Assembly (NCBI GenBank): GCA_023213315.1
Contig: JAKCPI010031576.1
Coordinates: 22,720 to 86,719 of the forward strand
DNA from: Euborellia annulipes
Lineage: Eukaryota > Arthropoda > Insecta > Dermaptera > Anisolabididae
Length of the DNA: 64,000 nucleotides
Direction: 5' to 3'
Shown: positions 34,200-45,440 of the stretch, one piece after another
Numbering within the stretch: the stretch's first letter is position 1
How the letters are laid out: each line of letters starts with the position of its first letter
The notes under the pieces: model-generated
The model's input: the letters and a program-made list of their open reading frames with translations, nothing else
What the model was told of the DNA's origin: nothing
Databases searched by the model: none
Translations under genes and position numbers: made by a program

Positions 34200-34910
34200 T
34201 ATTATTTTAAATGAAAGCAGGGGTCGATCGGCTGCAGCAAATGTTCGAAGAGAAAGGTACCCCAAACCCAGGTTTATTAGTTGCCAGCTCCTTGTGCTGG
34301 ATCTCTTCATACGTGTTGTCATGGGCGAAGAGCTCCATGGTTTGACTAAATCCACTACTTCTTTGTGCAGGATTTGATTAGCAATTATAATAAATTGAAA
34401 TGAGCCTTCAGCAACGTTAAAACTAAAATTAATGAAACAGGCGGCTGAAGAGACGACTTGAAGTTTCTATACCACCTCACTTGTGTCTTCCATCACTTCG
34501 CTGAGAGTAATGAAATTCCCTTCGTGAAGTTTTAACAAATTCCAAATATCAGCAATGCACGCTGGACCTCTCGAGCCATCCTAGCCCTTCTTGCGTTTAT
34601 TCTGATGCCTGAAACCCGTAACAGGTTGGGTAAAATTTGTCCATTCATTTCTTACTAATGGGCTGATCATTAAATCAGCAGCCGATGGTTTCGCGTTGAA
34701 GATTTTGATGGACTATCTGCAGCTCTGAATCAACAGAGCTCAATTGCTTGAAAACCCACTGGAAAATAGATGATTTCCAATCAACATTGCCCGAAGCAAC
34801 CAATGTTGTGAGAGTGCGGTTCAATCAAAGATATGGAAGAAGTCTACTAAGACTCCTCCCTCAACAAGGACAACCCCCCACTGAGATTCATTCTCAACAA
34901 TGACCATATT
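34200..34910 (-). pseudogene. Decayed coding remnant, unidentified
   Basis: Less AT-rich than its surroundings. The minus strand has open stretches such as RSSGFSQTMELFAHDNTYEE with HKELATNKPGFGVPF, and CIADIWNLLKLHEGNFITLS further upstream, separated by stops and frame changes. It looks like old transposon coding, perhaps of the surrounding element, but no conserved catalytic motif is seen and no family can be named. Confidence 0.4.
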
Positions 34911-36052
34911 TAGAATATTTGACTTCCTTGTGTCCTTAATGTCCTTAATATAAGTGAGTCTAAAGCTTATGTACAAATTTGTACCTATTTAAAGTGACTT
35001 CAAAAAATTGGCAAAAAATCTGATATATAAAATTTTCAAATCATTTTGTGCTTGACGTTTTTTTATCAAATCACCTTGAAAGTAAGATTTTATTTAATCT
35101 TTAGTAAAAGTTCATCAAGTTATGATACAGGGATACGAGGTTGTAAAAAAGTCATACCCCTAGTGTCCAACTTTGAAAAAACTGTAAAAATTCGATTTTT
35201 CTAAAATTTTAGTCCTGTTTTGCACCAGTAAATCGCCTCAAAATTGGCTGAAACTTTATATTTCTATGTACAGTGAAAAAGCATAATTCGTTCCAGAATC
35301 ATACTCGTAAAGCGAAACTGGAATCTCTCATTTGAAAAAAATTTTGCCTTAATTATATTTCTATAAAAAATTTTGTTTAATCCTTTAATTTTTTAATATT
35401 AAAATAGCAAAGTGAAGGGGGAGGGGACTTAACGTTCAAACATGTCATATAGCGACTAGGGAACGTCGGATTTAGCCTCAAGTAAATTAATATATAGTAG
35501 GATGAAAAATAATGTGAATTGTATAGTTGGCAAATTGATTAAATTTAGTTGACATTTTTGGCCTTCTCCCCCCTGAATAATCTCTTCGCTACGCCCCTGA
35601 TTACAAGGGGGGAAGGAGGGGGTTGAACAACGCGTTACGTAACTGGGTTTTTAGCGACTTTCCGGTACTTTGGGCAACAAAATTGTGACTTTAAGATAAA
35701 AATGGCCACTTGAACGTTACTTAACGTCTAGGGGGGGGGGGGGGGGGGGAATCTTCAAAAATTGCGTTACGTAATACTTGTACGCTCCCTTAGTGTATTA
35801 ATTATTTAATTATTTATTAAAAATATAAATAATTAATATAAAATCTGGTCTATAATTAAAAATTCCCATAATATTATAATAATTCAAACCACAAAACCTT
35901 TAATAAATACTAAGGCTATAGTAAATTTTTAAATTAATGAAACTTTGTCAAAAATATATTAAATTTTTATTTTATTAATATTGAAAAAAGCCATATCTAA
36001 AAATGTTTGTTAAATAGTTAAAGGGGTTGATTGTTGGTTATCTTCTGTTTAG

Positions 36053-36227
36053 TAATGCTGTTGCCAAGTATTGAACCGAGCACAGTTCCTGCTGGAGTTC
36101 AACCTCTTCTTGTTTTTGTCAACGTCAAATCTGGAGGTTGCCAAGGACTTGAACTCATTTCAAGTTTTCGTAAATTGCTCAATCCATATCAAGTTTTTGA
36201 CTTGGACAATGGAGGTCCTTTGCCTGG
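36053..36227 (+). CDS. DGKQ: DGK theta exon, start of catalytic domain
   Basis: Encodes about residues 226-283. It contains [12 protein letters not shown], the first conserved strand and Gly-rich turn of the DGK catalytic (NAD/DAG kinase-like) domain, and [21 protein letters not shown], one of the most conserved blocks of the family. The acceptor is CTGTTTAG; the donor is GTAAGG. The exon ends GG and the next adds G to complete Gly, followed by Leu-Tyr. Confidence 0.95.
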
Positions 36228-36299
36228 GTAAGGAGTTGTTAAAACATTTAAAAGAAGAGTTATTTGAAAATAAAGACAATACTAAGAATTATTTCTACT

Positions 36300-36365
36300 C
36301 AAAATTCTTTATTACACCTTGCCGACGTTTCTGGGATTAAACGTCACCCTTCAACCGGACAAGAA
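36300..36365 (-). ncRNA. Degenerate hammerhead-like motif
   Basis: The minus strand reads GAAGGGTGACGTTTAATCCC, then AGAAACGTCGGC. The GGG/CCC stem followed by GAAAC and GTCGG resembles the Penelope hammerhead layout, but the CTGATGA core is degraded (GGTTGAA). Recorded as a relic; catalysis is unlikely. Confidence 0.3.
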
Positions 36366-36666
36366 TTTTATTTACCTGCCCCTTGATGGATGATCCCAGT
36401 TTAATTTCCGTAACGTCTACAGGATGCGTCTAAAGAATTTTACTCTGTTTTAATTTGTATACCGGCCGAGTTGCTAGACTTGGAATTGTGTTCTGCGGGA
36501 CACAATGAATAAAATATAAATTTTTATTTGACTTGTCTTATTTACAATGCATGTATAGGGGCCAGTTAGGGAGCCATGTAACAAAAGCTCGGATAAAAGG
36601 ATACGAAAAATTGCTCGTTATCGGCTCGCCTTTGTCTTAAGAGTTATAATTATTTTGAATATACGG

Positions 36667-37080
36667 CAGGGGGGTATGTAGAAATTTTTTTCGGGGGTGC
36701 CTGAACTCAAAAATTTTTCTGGGGAAAATTTTTTTTTTTAAAGAAACTACATTTTTTCAGCCCCGCTCTGCGAAAAAAAATTTTGTTTATGCGGAACCAA
36801 AGTTTTCCCCCCAGGGGAAAAAAAATTTTTAGAGACACGAAATTTTCGCCGCCCAGCGGAACATTTTTCCTTTTGCGGAACCTTACCTAAGTTTTCCACC
36901 ATGCGGAAAAATTTTTTTCCACGGTGCTATATGCTATATTTTTCGCGCTGCGGGGCCGATCAAACATTTCGGGAGGGGGGGAGGCAAGCCCCGCTCATGT
37001 CTATATATCCCTATATATGTATATGGGTTTGGAAAATTTCGGGGGAGGGACCCTCTGCCCCCCCTTATATACCCCCCATG
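36667..37080. mobile_element. hAT-type MITE, TSD ATATACGG
   Basis: Ends CAGGGGGGTATGTAG and TTATATACCCCCCATG, perfect 8-bp ATATACGG (36659-36666, 37081-37088). 414 bp, with repeats of the GCGGAACCAAAGTTTTC type. Confidence 0.88.
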
Positions 37081-37560
37081 ATATACGGTAAGAAAGAATG
37101 ATTCCTCAGCTAAAGACTTCACCATGTATTTTCTTCCTATTATTTCATTTTACTACGTGAGAGCGCGCAGCAAGAAATTCATATTTGAAGTTTTAAACTA
37201 TTGTGGATTCCGAACGGCTAATCAGATCAAACAACAATAAATTTAATGTGAATTTGTGCAGAAAGAAAAACTGTAATTGACTAGAGAATAAGATCGCGAT
37301 TAATAAACTCTATAATCAATTTTTTTTTAAGAAACGTCATTTAAAAAAAAAAAATTATATAAATTAAAATAATGCATAAAGAAAAGGCAATGTATGTTCA
37401 TTGGCAAGTGACATGTACTGTACATTCATATACATACAATGCAAACATATGTTCTTTTCCAAAATATTTAAATCAGCAGGCGAATATACCATTAATTAGT
37501 TTACGCTGACTGCTATTAACTAATCTATGTCTCTGTAGGCCGTTTATTTGCTATCTTTGT
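37081..37560. other. Intron, nothing recognised
   Basis: AT-rich sequence with several ACATTCATATACATACAATG-like phrases but no repeat partner, ORF or RNA motif identified here. Confidence 0.5.
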
Positions 37561-37564
37561 TGAT

Positions 37565-38212
37565 TTCTGTTTGTCACTCCAGGATTTGGTTTAAACAATA
37601 CCGAAGCAGCATAAGTCCCAAATTCATCACAGTAGTCAGGAGCCTCTACCATCAGGCAAGAGCGCCGGTGGAAGTGGGAGGAGCGTTGTCGGAGTCGGTC
37701 GAGATTACCAGAGGAACTTTGTAGGGTGAACCTTTAAGTCCCCTTCTCTTTTCTATTTTTCTTGGTGACATGGAAGATTTTATGAAAGCAAGAGGCTGTT
37801 CAGGCGTAAACATCGACCACTGCACAGAGATAACCTGGTGTTATGTCCGTCTGACGTGAGAAGAAAACTTGACGAGCTGTCATCGTATTTCTTGAAGAAC
37901 GAACTTACAGTGAATGTTGATAAGACGAGGATACTGATTTTTCATAAAGGAAGATATTCTGGTCAGCAATCGTTTTCAGTACGGAGATAAAATGATTTCA
38001 AGTGTTAAAAGTTTCACGTCACTTGTGGGTGATTTCCTTGAGGCTGCTGCGAGTGCCATGATTAAGGCTAGATTAGCCACTGGAGCTGTTCTTTCGATTT
38101 TTTCAAGGTTGAAATGCAAAACCTGGAACGCTCAGACGAGGCTGTATTAATCAATGATCAGAACAACTCTCTTAGACGCGGCCTCTGTGTGGTTTCTTCA
38201 ATACTGTGATCA
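37565..38212 (+). pseudogene. Decayed LINE RT fragment
   Basis: Across three frames: PVEVGGALSESVEITRGTL, SPLLFSIFLGDMEDFMKARG, DVRRKLDELSSYFLKNELTV with NVDKTRILIFHKG, and AAASAMIKARLATGAVLSIF. The GxLxxxPLSPLLFxxFLxDxE and LTVNxxKTKIxxF patterns are RT fingers/palm and thumb blocks of a LINE. The YxDD box itself is lost and the frame broken. It is cut at 38212 by repeat family D. The C-terminal piece at 41051-41612 could be the other end of the same copy. Confidence 0.7.
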
Positions 38213-38555
38213 TAGACGTAGTCAGGAATTTTTTATGGGGGGGGGGGGGGGTTCAGGATTATTTCTCCCCTCCCCCTCCCGACTAATAGGGCAGTATAAG
38301 GCGTCTAATGAAATATATGACTAGCCACTCCGCCCGCCTTTATTTCGCCCCCTGGACCCCCCGCGAGCTGGCTCGGGCCCGCCTTCTTAATTAAGTGCCG
38401 CAATTTTCCATTCAATTCGTATCAGGCAATTAAAAAACAAACCCTCTTAATTTTATATATAATACAGAAGTGTCTCTCTGTTTCTCTTGAACAGACTCCC
38501 ATCTTAGATCTCATAAAGAAAAAAAAAAAAGAAAAAATTTAATTATTTAATTATA
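38213..38555 (-). repeat. Dispersed repeat family D (copy 2)
   Basis: Inverse of 20985-21315 with near identity over more than 300 bp. It starts CATAGACGTAGTCAGG and contains a 14-G run. It interrupts the decayed LINE. Confidence 0.7.
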
Positions 38556-38581
38556 TTAAACGAGCAATGTACGTTTATTTG

Positions 38582-38921
38582 TAGGGTCCGACCGAAACAA
38601 GATTTTCAGCCGAAACCGAAACCGAATATTCGGCCTCAACCTTAGTTTCGGCTGAAACCGTAACCGAAACCGAAACTTGTATTTCCTATAAAAAAATTTA
38701 TATTTTTTTTTTTTTTTGAAATTTTTTTCCCCTCCGTGAAAATCATTTTACCTTTTTTTTTTTAGGGAGACAAAAATTTTTTTTCTCCTTCAAGTGCAAA
38801 TCATTTGACCTTTTTTTTTAAGACTCAAGTTTCGGCCGGCCGAAAGTTCGGGCTACTTTTTGGCCGAAACCGAAACTACGGCCGAAACCGTAACCGAAAC
38901 CGAATATTCGGTCGGTTCCTA
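38582..38921. mobile_element. hAT-type MITE built on CCGAAAC repeats, TSD TTTATTTG
   Basis: Ends TAGGGTCCGACCGAAAC and CGGTCGGTTCCTA with perfect 8-bp TTTATTTG (38574-38581, 38922-38929). Both subterminal zones are arrays of CCGAAAC/GTTTCGG. A second copy is at 49642-49972. Confidence 0.88.
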
Positions 38922-38934
38922 TTTATTTGTTTAT

Positions 38935-39395
38935 ATATATGCAAATTAGTTCTCGAAAACGGCTCTAACGATTTTTTTCAAATTTTAAATATATACTATT
39001 TGTGGTCTCAAAATGAAATTGTGCTAGATCTCATGTTTGGGAAAATTCGGGTACTAGTACTTTACTGGTGTACTTTTTTAGTTTTTTCTAATTTTCTCGA
39101 AATTTCCTTTAAAGATTTCTTTCAAATTTTAAATATTTGCTAGTTCCGTGATAGAAAACAACATGCGCTAGGTTTCATCTTCAGAAAACATCGAGTACTA
39201 GTACTTTACTGGTGTACTTTTTTAGTTTTTTCCAATTTTCTCGAAATTCCCTTTAAAGATTTCTTTCAAATTTTAAATAGTTCCTAGTTCCCGTATAAAA
39301 AACAAACTGCGCTAGGTCTCGTCTTCGGGAAACATCGAGTACTAGTACTTTACTGGTGTACTTTTTTTCCAATTTTCGTTTTAAAGGTTTTATAA
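38935..39395 (+). repeat. Tandem repeat from family A, about 170-bp unit
   Basis: Three successive units share TACTAGTACTTTACTGGTGT (about 39050, 39190 and 39345) and AATTTTCTCGAAATT. They resemble the 3' part of family A (AAAAGTACTAGCACTTTACT at 62471). Confidence 0.6.
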
Positions 39396-40015
39396 TGTTC
39401 AAAGCCTAGAGGGCTTGCTTCCTGGTCAATCCCTCCCTTTCTTTACCCTGGACCCACACATTTAACTCTCCACGAATATTAAATTTTAATTAATGTGCAA
39501 TTTTGTAAATTTAATTTTTTATATCAATAATTACTTACAATGTATTTAATTTAATAATGCAAAAAGGCCAATTAGTAGAAAAATACCTATTATTTAAATT
39601 ATATTATTAAAATACTAATTATTAATTAATTTTATTGAAAATAATAATTTTTAATTGTCTCCAGGCTGACGCATTTCCTGGGCAACTCTCTTATATCTCA
39701 TGATTAAAGTTTTCTTATGAGGCACTGTCTCCTCTAAGTATCCACCCACTAATGTTGCTATTCCTCAAAACTCTCTCTGGACTGTTATTTCTTATTTTGG
39801 TGTTTTTATTGATGTTTTCATTGAGGAGCAAGTTGTCTCGATATAATTTCTTTCAAATTTTAAATATTTTCTGATGTACTTTTTTTTAGTTTTTTACAAT
39901 TTTATAAAAAAAAGACCGAGCTCCGGCTCGGTCACCCCGGAACTATTATATTAAACTAGAATAAATAAGGATTATTTTGAGCCAAAATTCAAAAAAAAAA
40001 TTCCAGTTCCAAAAT
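39396..40015. other. Intron; one perfect GC hairpin
   Basis: AT-rich apart from the perfect stem-loop GACCGAGCTCCGGCTCGGTC at about 39913-39932, preceded by an A-run. No gene context suggests a function. Nothing else recognised. Confidence 0.5.
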
Positions 40016-40274
40016 CAGTGGCTTCATTTCAACTTTTTCTTGGGAGGGGCAAATTTTTTTTCTTGGGGCAAACATTTTTTTCTTTCAATTTACTTACAAA
40101 TATATACTCAAATTGAGCCAAAAGATATTTAATTTAATTAATTGTTTAATTCTCTACAGTTTATACACTCGTAGATATATTTTGAAAGATGTTATCTAGA
40201 ATAATATAAAATTTATAAAAGTCCGATCCCTGGGGCGGGGCAAATGACCCTCCCTGCCCCAAATGACGCGACTG
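40016..40274. mobile_element. hAT-type MITE, near-perfect TSD
   Basis: Ends CAGTGGCTTCATTTCAAC and CAAATGACGCGACTG, flanks TCCAAAAT and CCCAAAAT (7 of 8). 259 bp. Inverse relative of 53932-54198. Confidence 0.75.
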
Positions 40275-41040
40275 CCCAAAATGAATGGCAGAGACTCATT
40301 TTGCCAATTTCGGAAAGTCAAAAGTTAGTCTCTTATTTTTCCTTTTTTTTTCTTTTTCTTTTTTTTTTTTTCTTCCCTTTTTTTTCTTCAATTTTCAAAT
40401 TTTTAGACAAAGCTACAGGTTATCCTGCTGGACCGATTTTGATGAAATTTAAGATACTATCAAAAACCCGATACCTTTGATATAAAATCTCATTTTGGAG
40501 CAAAAGTGACTTTTTGAGAGGACATCAAAATTTCAAATTTGTCCTATCTTTAACATGGCGAAAAGACATTTCTGTCTATTTTGCACCCTGATGACGTCAT
40601 GTATGAACAAATTGAAATATATTAGCATTAGTAATTTTCATCCATAATGGAATTAAATTTTTTAGGATAGATCCATACAGATAGAAATAGATTAACGTGA
40701 TAAGAATAAGTGCTACCAACATAACAAAAATAAAAATCCTAAAATTTTATAAAATTTGGACAAATCCTATTTTTATTGTTTCGAATGGATACCAAACGAT
40801 GTATTTACATTGTTTATCGTTTTTATTGCATAATAAATCATCTTTTCATGGATAGTTTGATATTTAATAAAAAAATTAAAAAAAAACGGTTAAATAATTT
40901 TTAAATGTAATATTTCACAAAAAGAAGTGAAATCTCAACCAAAAACATCGGAGATGCAAAAATTATTTTTGCCTAGAGATTGAGATATGTATATAAATTC
41001 GAAAAAAATAAAATTGGGGGGGGAGGGGGGGCGGACCCCC
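40275..41040. other. Intron, pyrimidine tract, nothing coding
   Basis: A 60-bp T/C-only tract lies at about 40336-40395; otherwise AT-rich repeat-like sequence ending in a G-run (41017-41030). No TIR pair found. Confidence 0.5.
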
Positions 41041-41670
41041 CTGCCCTAAGATGTGTATGCGAAGGCTAATTGCTACAAAGGTCGGCACCTCAGAAAGGCA
41101 TAATTGGGTTCTGCGGGTGGAAAAGCTATTTATACTAGTGAGTTTCGGCCTAGTGAATCTGGAGGGTTCTGGTGAAATTGGGCATCTAAGAGGTGGACCA
41201 TTGGATGAATTTGTCCGGAAGCTGGTGGGAGCAGATTTTGACTTTGTTAAGGGTCGGTGTTTAGCTCTTACTACAAAAGTCCCCAGGGTGATGTCGGCCC
41301 CCAGGAATACGGCTGCTGAGAATGGCGGAGAAATAGGCGATCAAGTTAACCTTAAACAAAATTACATACTCAGTGGACCATAAGCAGGTTTGTCCGCTTT
41401 GCTACCTGCAAGAGGACGAAACTATGTTTCACATTCGTGAATTGTCCAGTCTACGACAAGTAAGCAGGCAGTGCCTCTCTGGAACTTCACTTGCCGGCTG
41501 GATGCAGAATATTATTAGGGGGAGGGAGGGGGGAGCTCACCTATCGAGAGATATCAAGGACGTGTACAATTTTCTGGATGGCGCGATGAAGCTATGCTCC
41601 TTTGTTCTTTAAATTATTTATATGCTACTTAGTTAAGAATGTTTGCCAGAAAATAAATACAAATCAAATT
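41041..41670 (+). pseudogene. LINE C-terminal remnant with zinc-finger-like motif
   Basis: Two overlapping frames: ERHNWVLRVEKLFILVSFG, SAPRNTAAENGGEIGDQVNL, then VCPLCYLQEDETMFHIRELS followed by YNFLDGAMKLCS and a stop. CPLC...H is the C-terminal zinc-knuckle-like motif that follows RT in several LINE clades, and the closing FLxxAxKxR is typical of their last residues. The last Cys and His positions are damaged. The 3' untranslated end runs to about 41670. Confidence 0.6.
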
Positions 41671-42251
41671 TTTAAGTATTAATTTTTAAAATTTTACATT
41701 AAAAATAAATTTTTTTTCGAAAAAAAAGGATTTTTTTCAAATCTCGGGGGTGGGGTAATTACCCCCTTTACCCCCCCCCCCCCTTGTATCCGCCCTTGAG
41801 GCAAATATAATTAGAAAAAATAGGTTTTATTAAAAAAAAAGTAAAATCAGTATTAATTCAATTTTCTAAATTATATAATATTAATGGAAACAAAGTAAAA
41901 AAAAATCTTTCGAAATCAGGCAATAGACGTTGCCACGTTAAAAGACCACCGGCTGTGTAGACTACACAGCCAACCATGATCGAATTTTTGGAAGAACTTT
42001 TTTTACTTTTGCAATACAATTTTTAAACTTCTTAATTTTGTTTAGATCGAGATGCAGTGATAGGTCTATATTGATAAATAATAAACAGAAAAACAAAAGT
42101 AAAATATATAGTGACAGTAAAATTAAGTAATTTAAAAGTATTTTGAGAGCTGGAGTAAATTCAAATTTAAGAAACTTTTTAATGTGAAAATTTTAAAGAC
42201 GTTTTGAATAAATTTTTAATAAGAATATGTTAATTTGAATATGTGGCAAAC
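41671..42251. other. Intron; part of a G/C-run element and a 21-bp palindrome
   Basis: About 41700-41805 is the inverse of the left part of the hAT MITE at 52836-53095 (AAATCTCGGGGGTGGGGTAA, CCGCCCTTG end), so a partial copy. GGCTGTGTAGACTACACAGCC at about 41952 is a perfect palindrome. Nothing else. Confidence 0.5.
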
Positions 42252-42484
42252 CATTGGCGTAGCCAGAAATTTTTGATGGGGGGGGGATCAAGAAATTTTT
42301 TTCAAAAATTTAAGATTATTTTAGGGTATTTATAAATCATTTTGATTTGTTTTTTTAGCTAGAGTAAATTATTATATTTTACTTTCTCTTACCCTATGGG
42401 AAATATAAATTGTATTAAATATCTAGTCATGACTTGGGTCCCATGGGGGGTTTGAACCCCCGAACCCCCCTGGCTAGGCCTATG
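42252..42484. mobile_element. Probable hAT-type MITE, CATTGGCGTAGCCAG ends
   Basis: CATTGGCGTAGCCAG and CTGGCTAGGCCTATG are inverted; flanks TGGCAAAC and GTGGCAAC are similar but not identical. The interior includes an ACTTTCTCTTACC scrap and the GGTTTGAACCCCCGAACCCC stretch. Confidence 0.55.
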
Positions 42485-42807
42485 GTGGCAACAATAAACA
42501 CACTCCGTAATCGGTGATATAGCCTATTTATGAATTTCTTTGCGCGCTCGTTCAGTCACGTTTGCAAACAAAGGGGATTTCCCGACAAGTCAAACTTTTG
42601 ATTTTTTAAAAACATGAACTTTTTGATCCAAAGAGGGGGGGGGGGATTTCGGAGAGGATTTTGTCCCTCAAATTGCAAAAAAATCATTAAAAATGATCGA
42701 TTTTTTCTGTTTTTTTGCAATTTGTTCACTGATTTTCTACATATTCCAACCCCCCCCCCTCATCTTTCATTAAACATCCTTTAACGAAAAAATATATATA
42801 TATATTA

Positions 42808-43929
42808 GGGTGGTTCAAAAAAAGTGAAGTCTGAAATCTGAAAACACGTACCGCTCATTTTGTTCCTATATGAAAGTAAAAATTACCTGCAAAATTTCTA
42901 TGTCAAGCCAAAAGAAAATTAAAAAGATTGAAGTCAATTTGTTTTTGTTGCCAGGTAGTTTCGGACCATAGAAAAGTTTATCCTTCAGCAGATAAAGAAA
43001 ACATGAGAAGGTCGTTTATTTGAACATTGATTTGACGTGCTTCCTAGCCTTACTCGATTTTTTTGATTTTTTGTCTACATTAAGAAAACCGTTTGTTTTA
43101 CTAAAAAATGCTAAAGGACTTTTTTTTTTTAGTAAATATAATGCTCTTCAAAAAATTACTAATGACTTTTTTTGTTGGATCAACCGTTAAGGAGTTACAG
43201 GTGTTAATAGTCGAATTGCGAAAAAAACAACATAAAAAATCGATTATTTTTAATGATTTCTTTGTAATTTGAGGGACAAAATCCTCTCCGAAATTCCCCC
43301 CTCCCCTCTTTGTTGATCAAAATGTTCATGTTTTTAAACTTTTCACTTTTCTTGACGTTCAGAAGAAATATTAAGGCTAAAATAATTCCTTTTAATCCTT
43401 CCATATTTAATTCATGGCCCTTCGATTAACGAAAAGGGGTGGAAATAACATAAGTAGGGGGCTCCCCCCAAAAAACGGTACGGGGTGGGGGAAAACGGAG
43501 GTCATATTTTGATTCAGGAGGTCATTTTACTTAAGAATCTGATGAAATTATTTCGGAACTCGAAAAAAAATTTCATTACCCCTATTAGTGTTATTTGAAA
43601 ATCAATGTGATGTGCCTCTTAACCATATTCGATTTTTTGCCCATACCATGAAAACCGTTGGTTTTACTAAAAAATGTTAAAGGACTTTTTTTTAGTAAAT
43701 TTAATGCTCTTCAAAAAATTACTGATGAACTTTTTTTGCTGGACCGTTTAGGAGTTACAGGTGTTAATAGTCAAATTTAGGGGAAATAGATGAACTTTGA
43801 CCCTCTGGCGGGCCAGGTAAACGGTGTCTGATCGGTCTAAAATTTTGCAGGTAATTTATACGTTAATAAAAGAACAAAATGAGAGGGAAGTGTTTTTTGA
43901 TTTCCGACTTCACTTTTTTTGGACCACCC
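42808..43929. mobile_element. TA-flanked TIR element, GGGTGGTTCAAAAAAAGTG ends
   Basis: Left GGGTGGTTCAAAAAAAGTGA, right TCACTTTTTTTGGACCACCC, with TA at both borders: a Tc1/mariner-type layout. Subterminal similarity continues inward for over 100 bp with interruptions (CAAAATGAGAGG and CCGCTCATTTTG; internal TTGATTTTT units). No transposase. Confidence 0.7.
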
Positions 43930-44222
43930 TAATAGTCACTAAGAGTGAATAATATTTACTTTGATATATAGGCCTACAATATATTCTCTGAAAGGTCTTG
44001 ATTGTAATAGATCTGCTAGGTATTCCAGAGCCAGATTTAAGAGTATGCCGCCTATAGTCAATTTGCCGCCCCCACTATAGTTCATATTTGCTTAATACAT
44101 TTGTTTTATACATGTTTTATACAATATATGTACAGTATTAGGGTGCTTAAAAAGCCAAAAAATTTTTTTAAAGTGAAACTTTTTTATTTTTGCTGTAGTT
44201 CACCCCGCCATTTTGTTCTACC

Positions 44223-44620
44223 CAGGGGCGGCGCGTCCACTAGGCAAACTAGGCGGCCGCCTAGGGCGGCAAAAAGGGAAAAATAAAAAAAAATTTTGGT
44301 TCAAAGCGGCACCCGAAAAAATTTGGTTCCGCGGGCGGCAAAAATTTAGTGTCTCTAAAAAAAAGGTAAAAAATTTTTTCGGATTTTTCGGACGGGAAAA
44401 AAAATTTTGGTTCCGCGCAGAGAAAATGTTCCGCGGGCGGCACACGGGAAAAAATTTTGGTTCCGCGAAAAAAAAAAACAAAAAAAATTTTCGCAGAAAA
44501 ATTTTTGATATCAGGGAAATTATAAGGAGGGGGCGGCAAATTAAATTTTTAAAGTTTTTTTTGGGGGGGGGCGCAAAAAATATCTTGCCTAGGGCGGCAG
44601 AATAGCTTGCGCCGGCCCTG
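44223..44620. mobile_element. hAT-type MITE, TSD GTTCTACC
   Basis: Ends CAGGGGCGGCGCG and CGCCGGCCCTG, perfect 8-bp GTTCTACC (44215-44222, 44621-44628). 398 bp. Internal inverted GCCTAGGGCGGC copies near both ends and the AAATTTTTTCGGACGGGAAA segment. It inserted in a TAGGGTGCTTAAAAAG-type repeat. Confidence 0.92.
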
Positions 44621-44628
44621 GTTCTACC

Positions 44629-45440
44629 TAATGAGAGAAACAAAATTTATTAAATAAAAGAAACTTGTGTTTTATTTCTTGGACAAAAAGTGACAGGTAG
44701 TATGTCGTTTTGTCTGGTATAATTATTAAAAATCGATAAATTTTCAATAATATTTATTTTTGGTTTATAGGTGCGCTATCATGTTTCGGCCACCAAGAGA
44801 GCCATCATTCTACCTGTCACTTTTTGTCCAAGAAAGAAAACACAAGTTTCTTTTATTTAATTATATTAATTTGGACTGCATCCACCATTTTATCAAACAA
44901 AATTTATTTTTGTCGATTTTTTGCACAATTTTTAGAGTTCGCTACCAAGCTCTGAAGTTATAAAAAATATTGCAAAATTACCATTTTTCAAAATTTTTTT
45001 TTTTGTAAGGAATTAACATTTTCAAAAATCACTTCTTAAGCCACTCCTACGTAATAAAATTAATTAACATACCAAATTATAACTTTCTAGATTTTATAGT
45101 TTAAGGTCTACGTCAATCATCATTTAGGCATATCTCTCTTATACAGATTGTCCCAGTCCCAGTGATCTCACTCATTATCTCAATAATTAAAATTGGGAAT
45201 TTTTTTTCTCTAGATATTTTTTATTTATGGTCTAATTAAACGATTTTGATAAAAAAATTTAATAAAAAAAAAAAAAATTCTTGCTCAACATGCATTAGAC
45301 CGGTCAACACGATTTTTGGGTCTGGCTTCTGGATATGAAATTTTCGTTTCTCCTACGCTGAAAATAAAGGTAAAAATAATTTTTTTGATCAGTTTGCTTT
45401 TGTAGAAACTAGAGCAATTTTTAGAATTTTTGAGTAAGAT
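44629..45440. repeat. Inverted pair and family U copy
   Basis: AAACTTGTGTTTTATTTCTT with GGACAAAAAGTGACAGGTAG (44662-44702) is inverted at about 44812-44858, giving 48-bp arms over a 110-bp loop. About 45030-45265 matches 5640-5880. No ORF. Confidence 0.6.

Larger units (their letters stand above)
33253..35789. mobile_element. PIF/Harbinger-type element, TSD TTA
   Basis: TIR of about 29 bp, GGGAGCGTACAAGTATTACG outermost, inverted at the right, with TTA on both sides (33250-33252, 35790-35792). GGG starts and TTA duplications are typical of PIF/Harbinger. The interior contains a fold-back pair with the shared blocks GGGGTATGACTTTT and AAAAGTCATACCCC (about 33620-33830 against 35100-35235), a family H repeat and a decayed minus-strand ORF. 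No recognisable transposase. Confidence 0.8.
33228..35868. mobile_element. MITE family P (copy 2), split by a Harbinger
   Basis: The left end TGGAAATTGTTATAGACCAC and right end GGTCTATAATTAAAAATTCC, inverted, with TA borders. Nearly all of the span is the Harbinger-type insertion 33253-35789. Without it the MITE would be about 100 bp. Confidence 0.65.

Noticed and set aside
39913..39932. Rho-independent-type terminator hairpin
   Set aside because: A perfect GC stem-loop is present, but the genome is eukaryotic and no transcript ends are expected there.
44213..44643. Overlapping 92-141 codon ORFs on both strands
   Set aside because: They lie inside a hAT MITE with perfect 8-bp duplications; frames open because of A/G-rich repeats and no protein family is matched.
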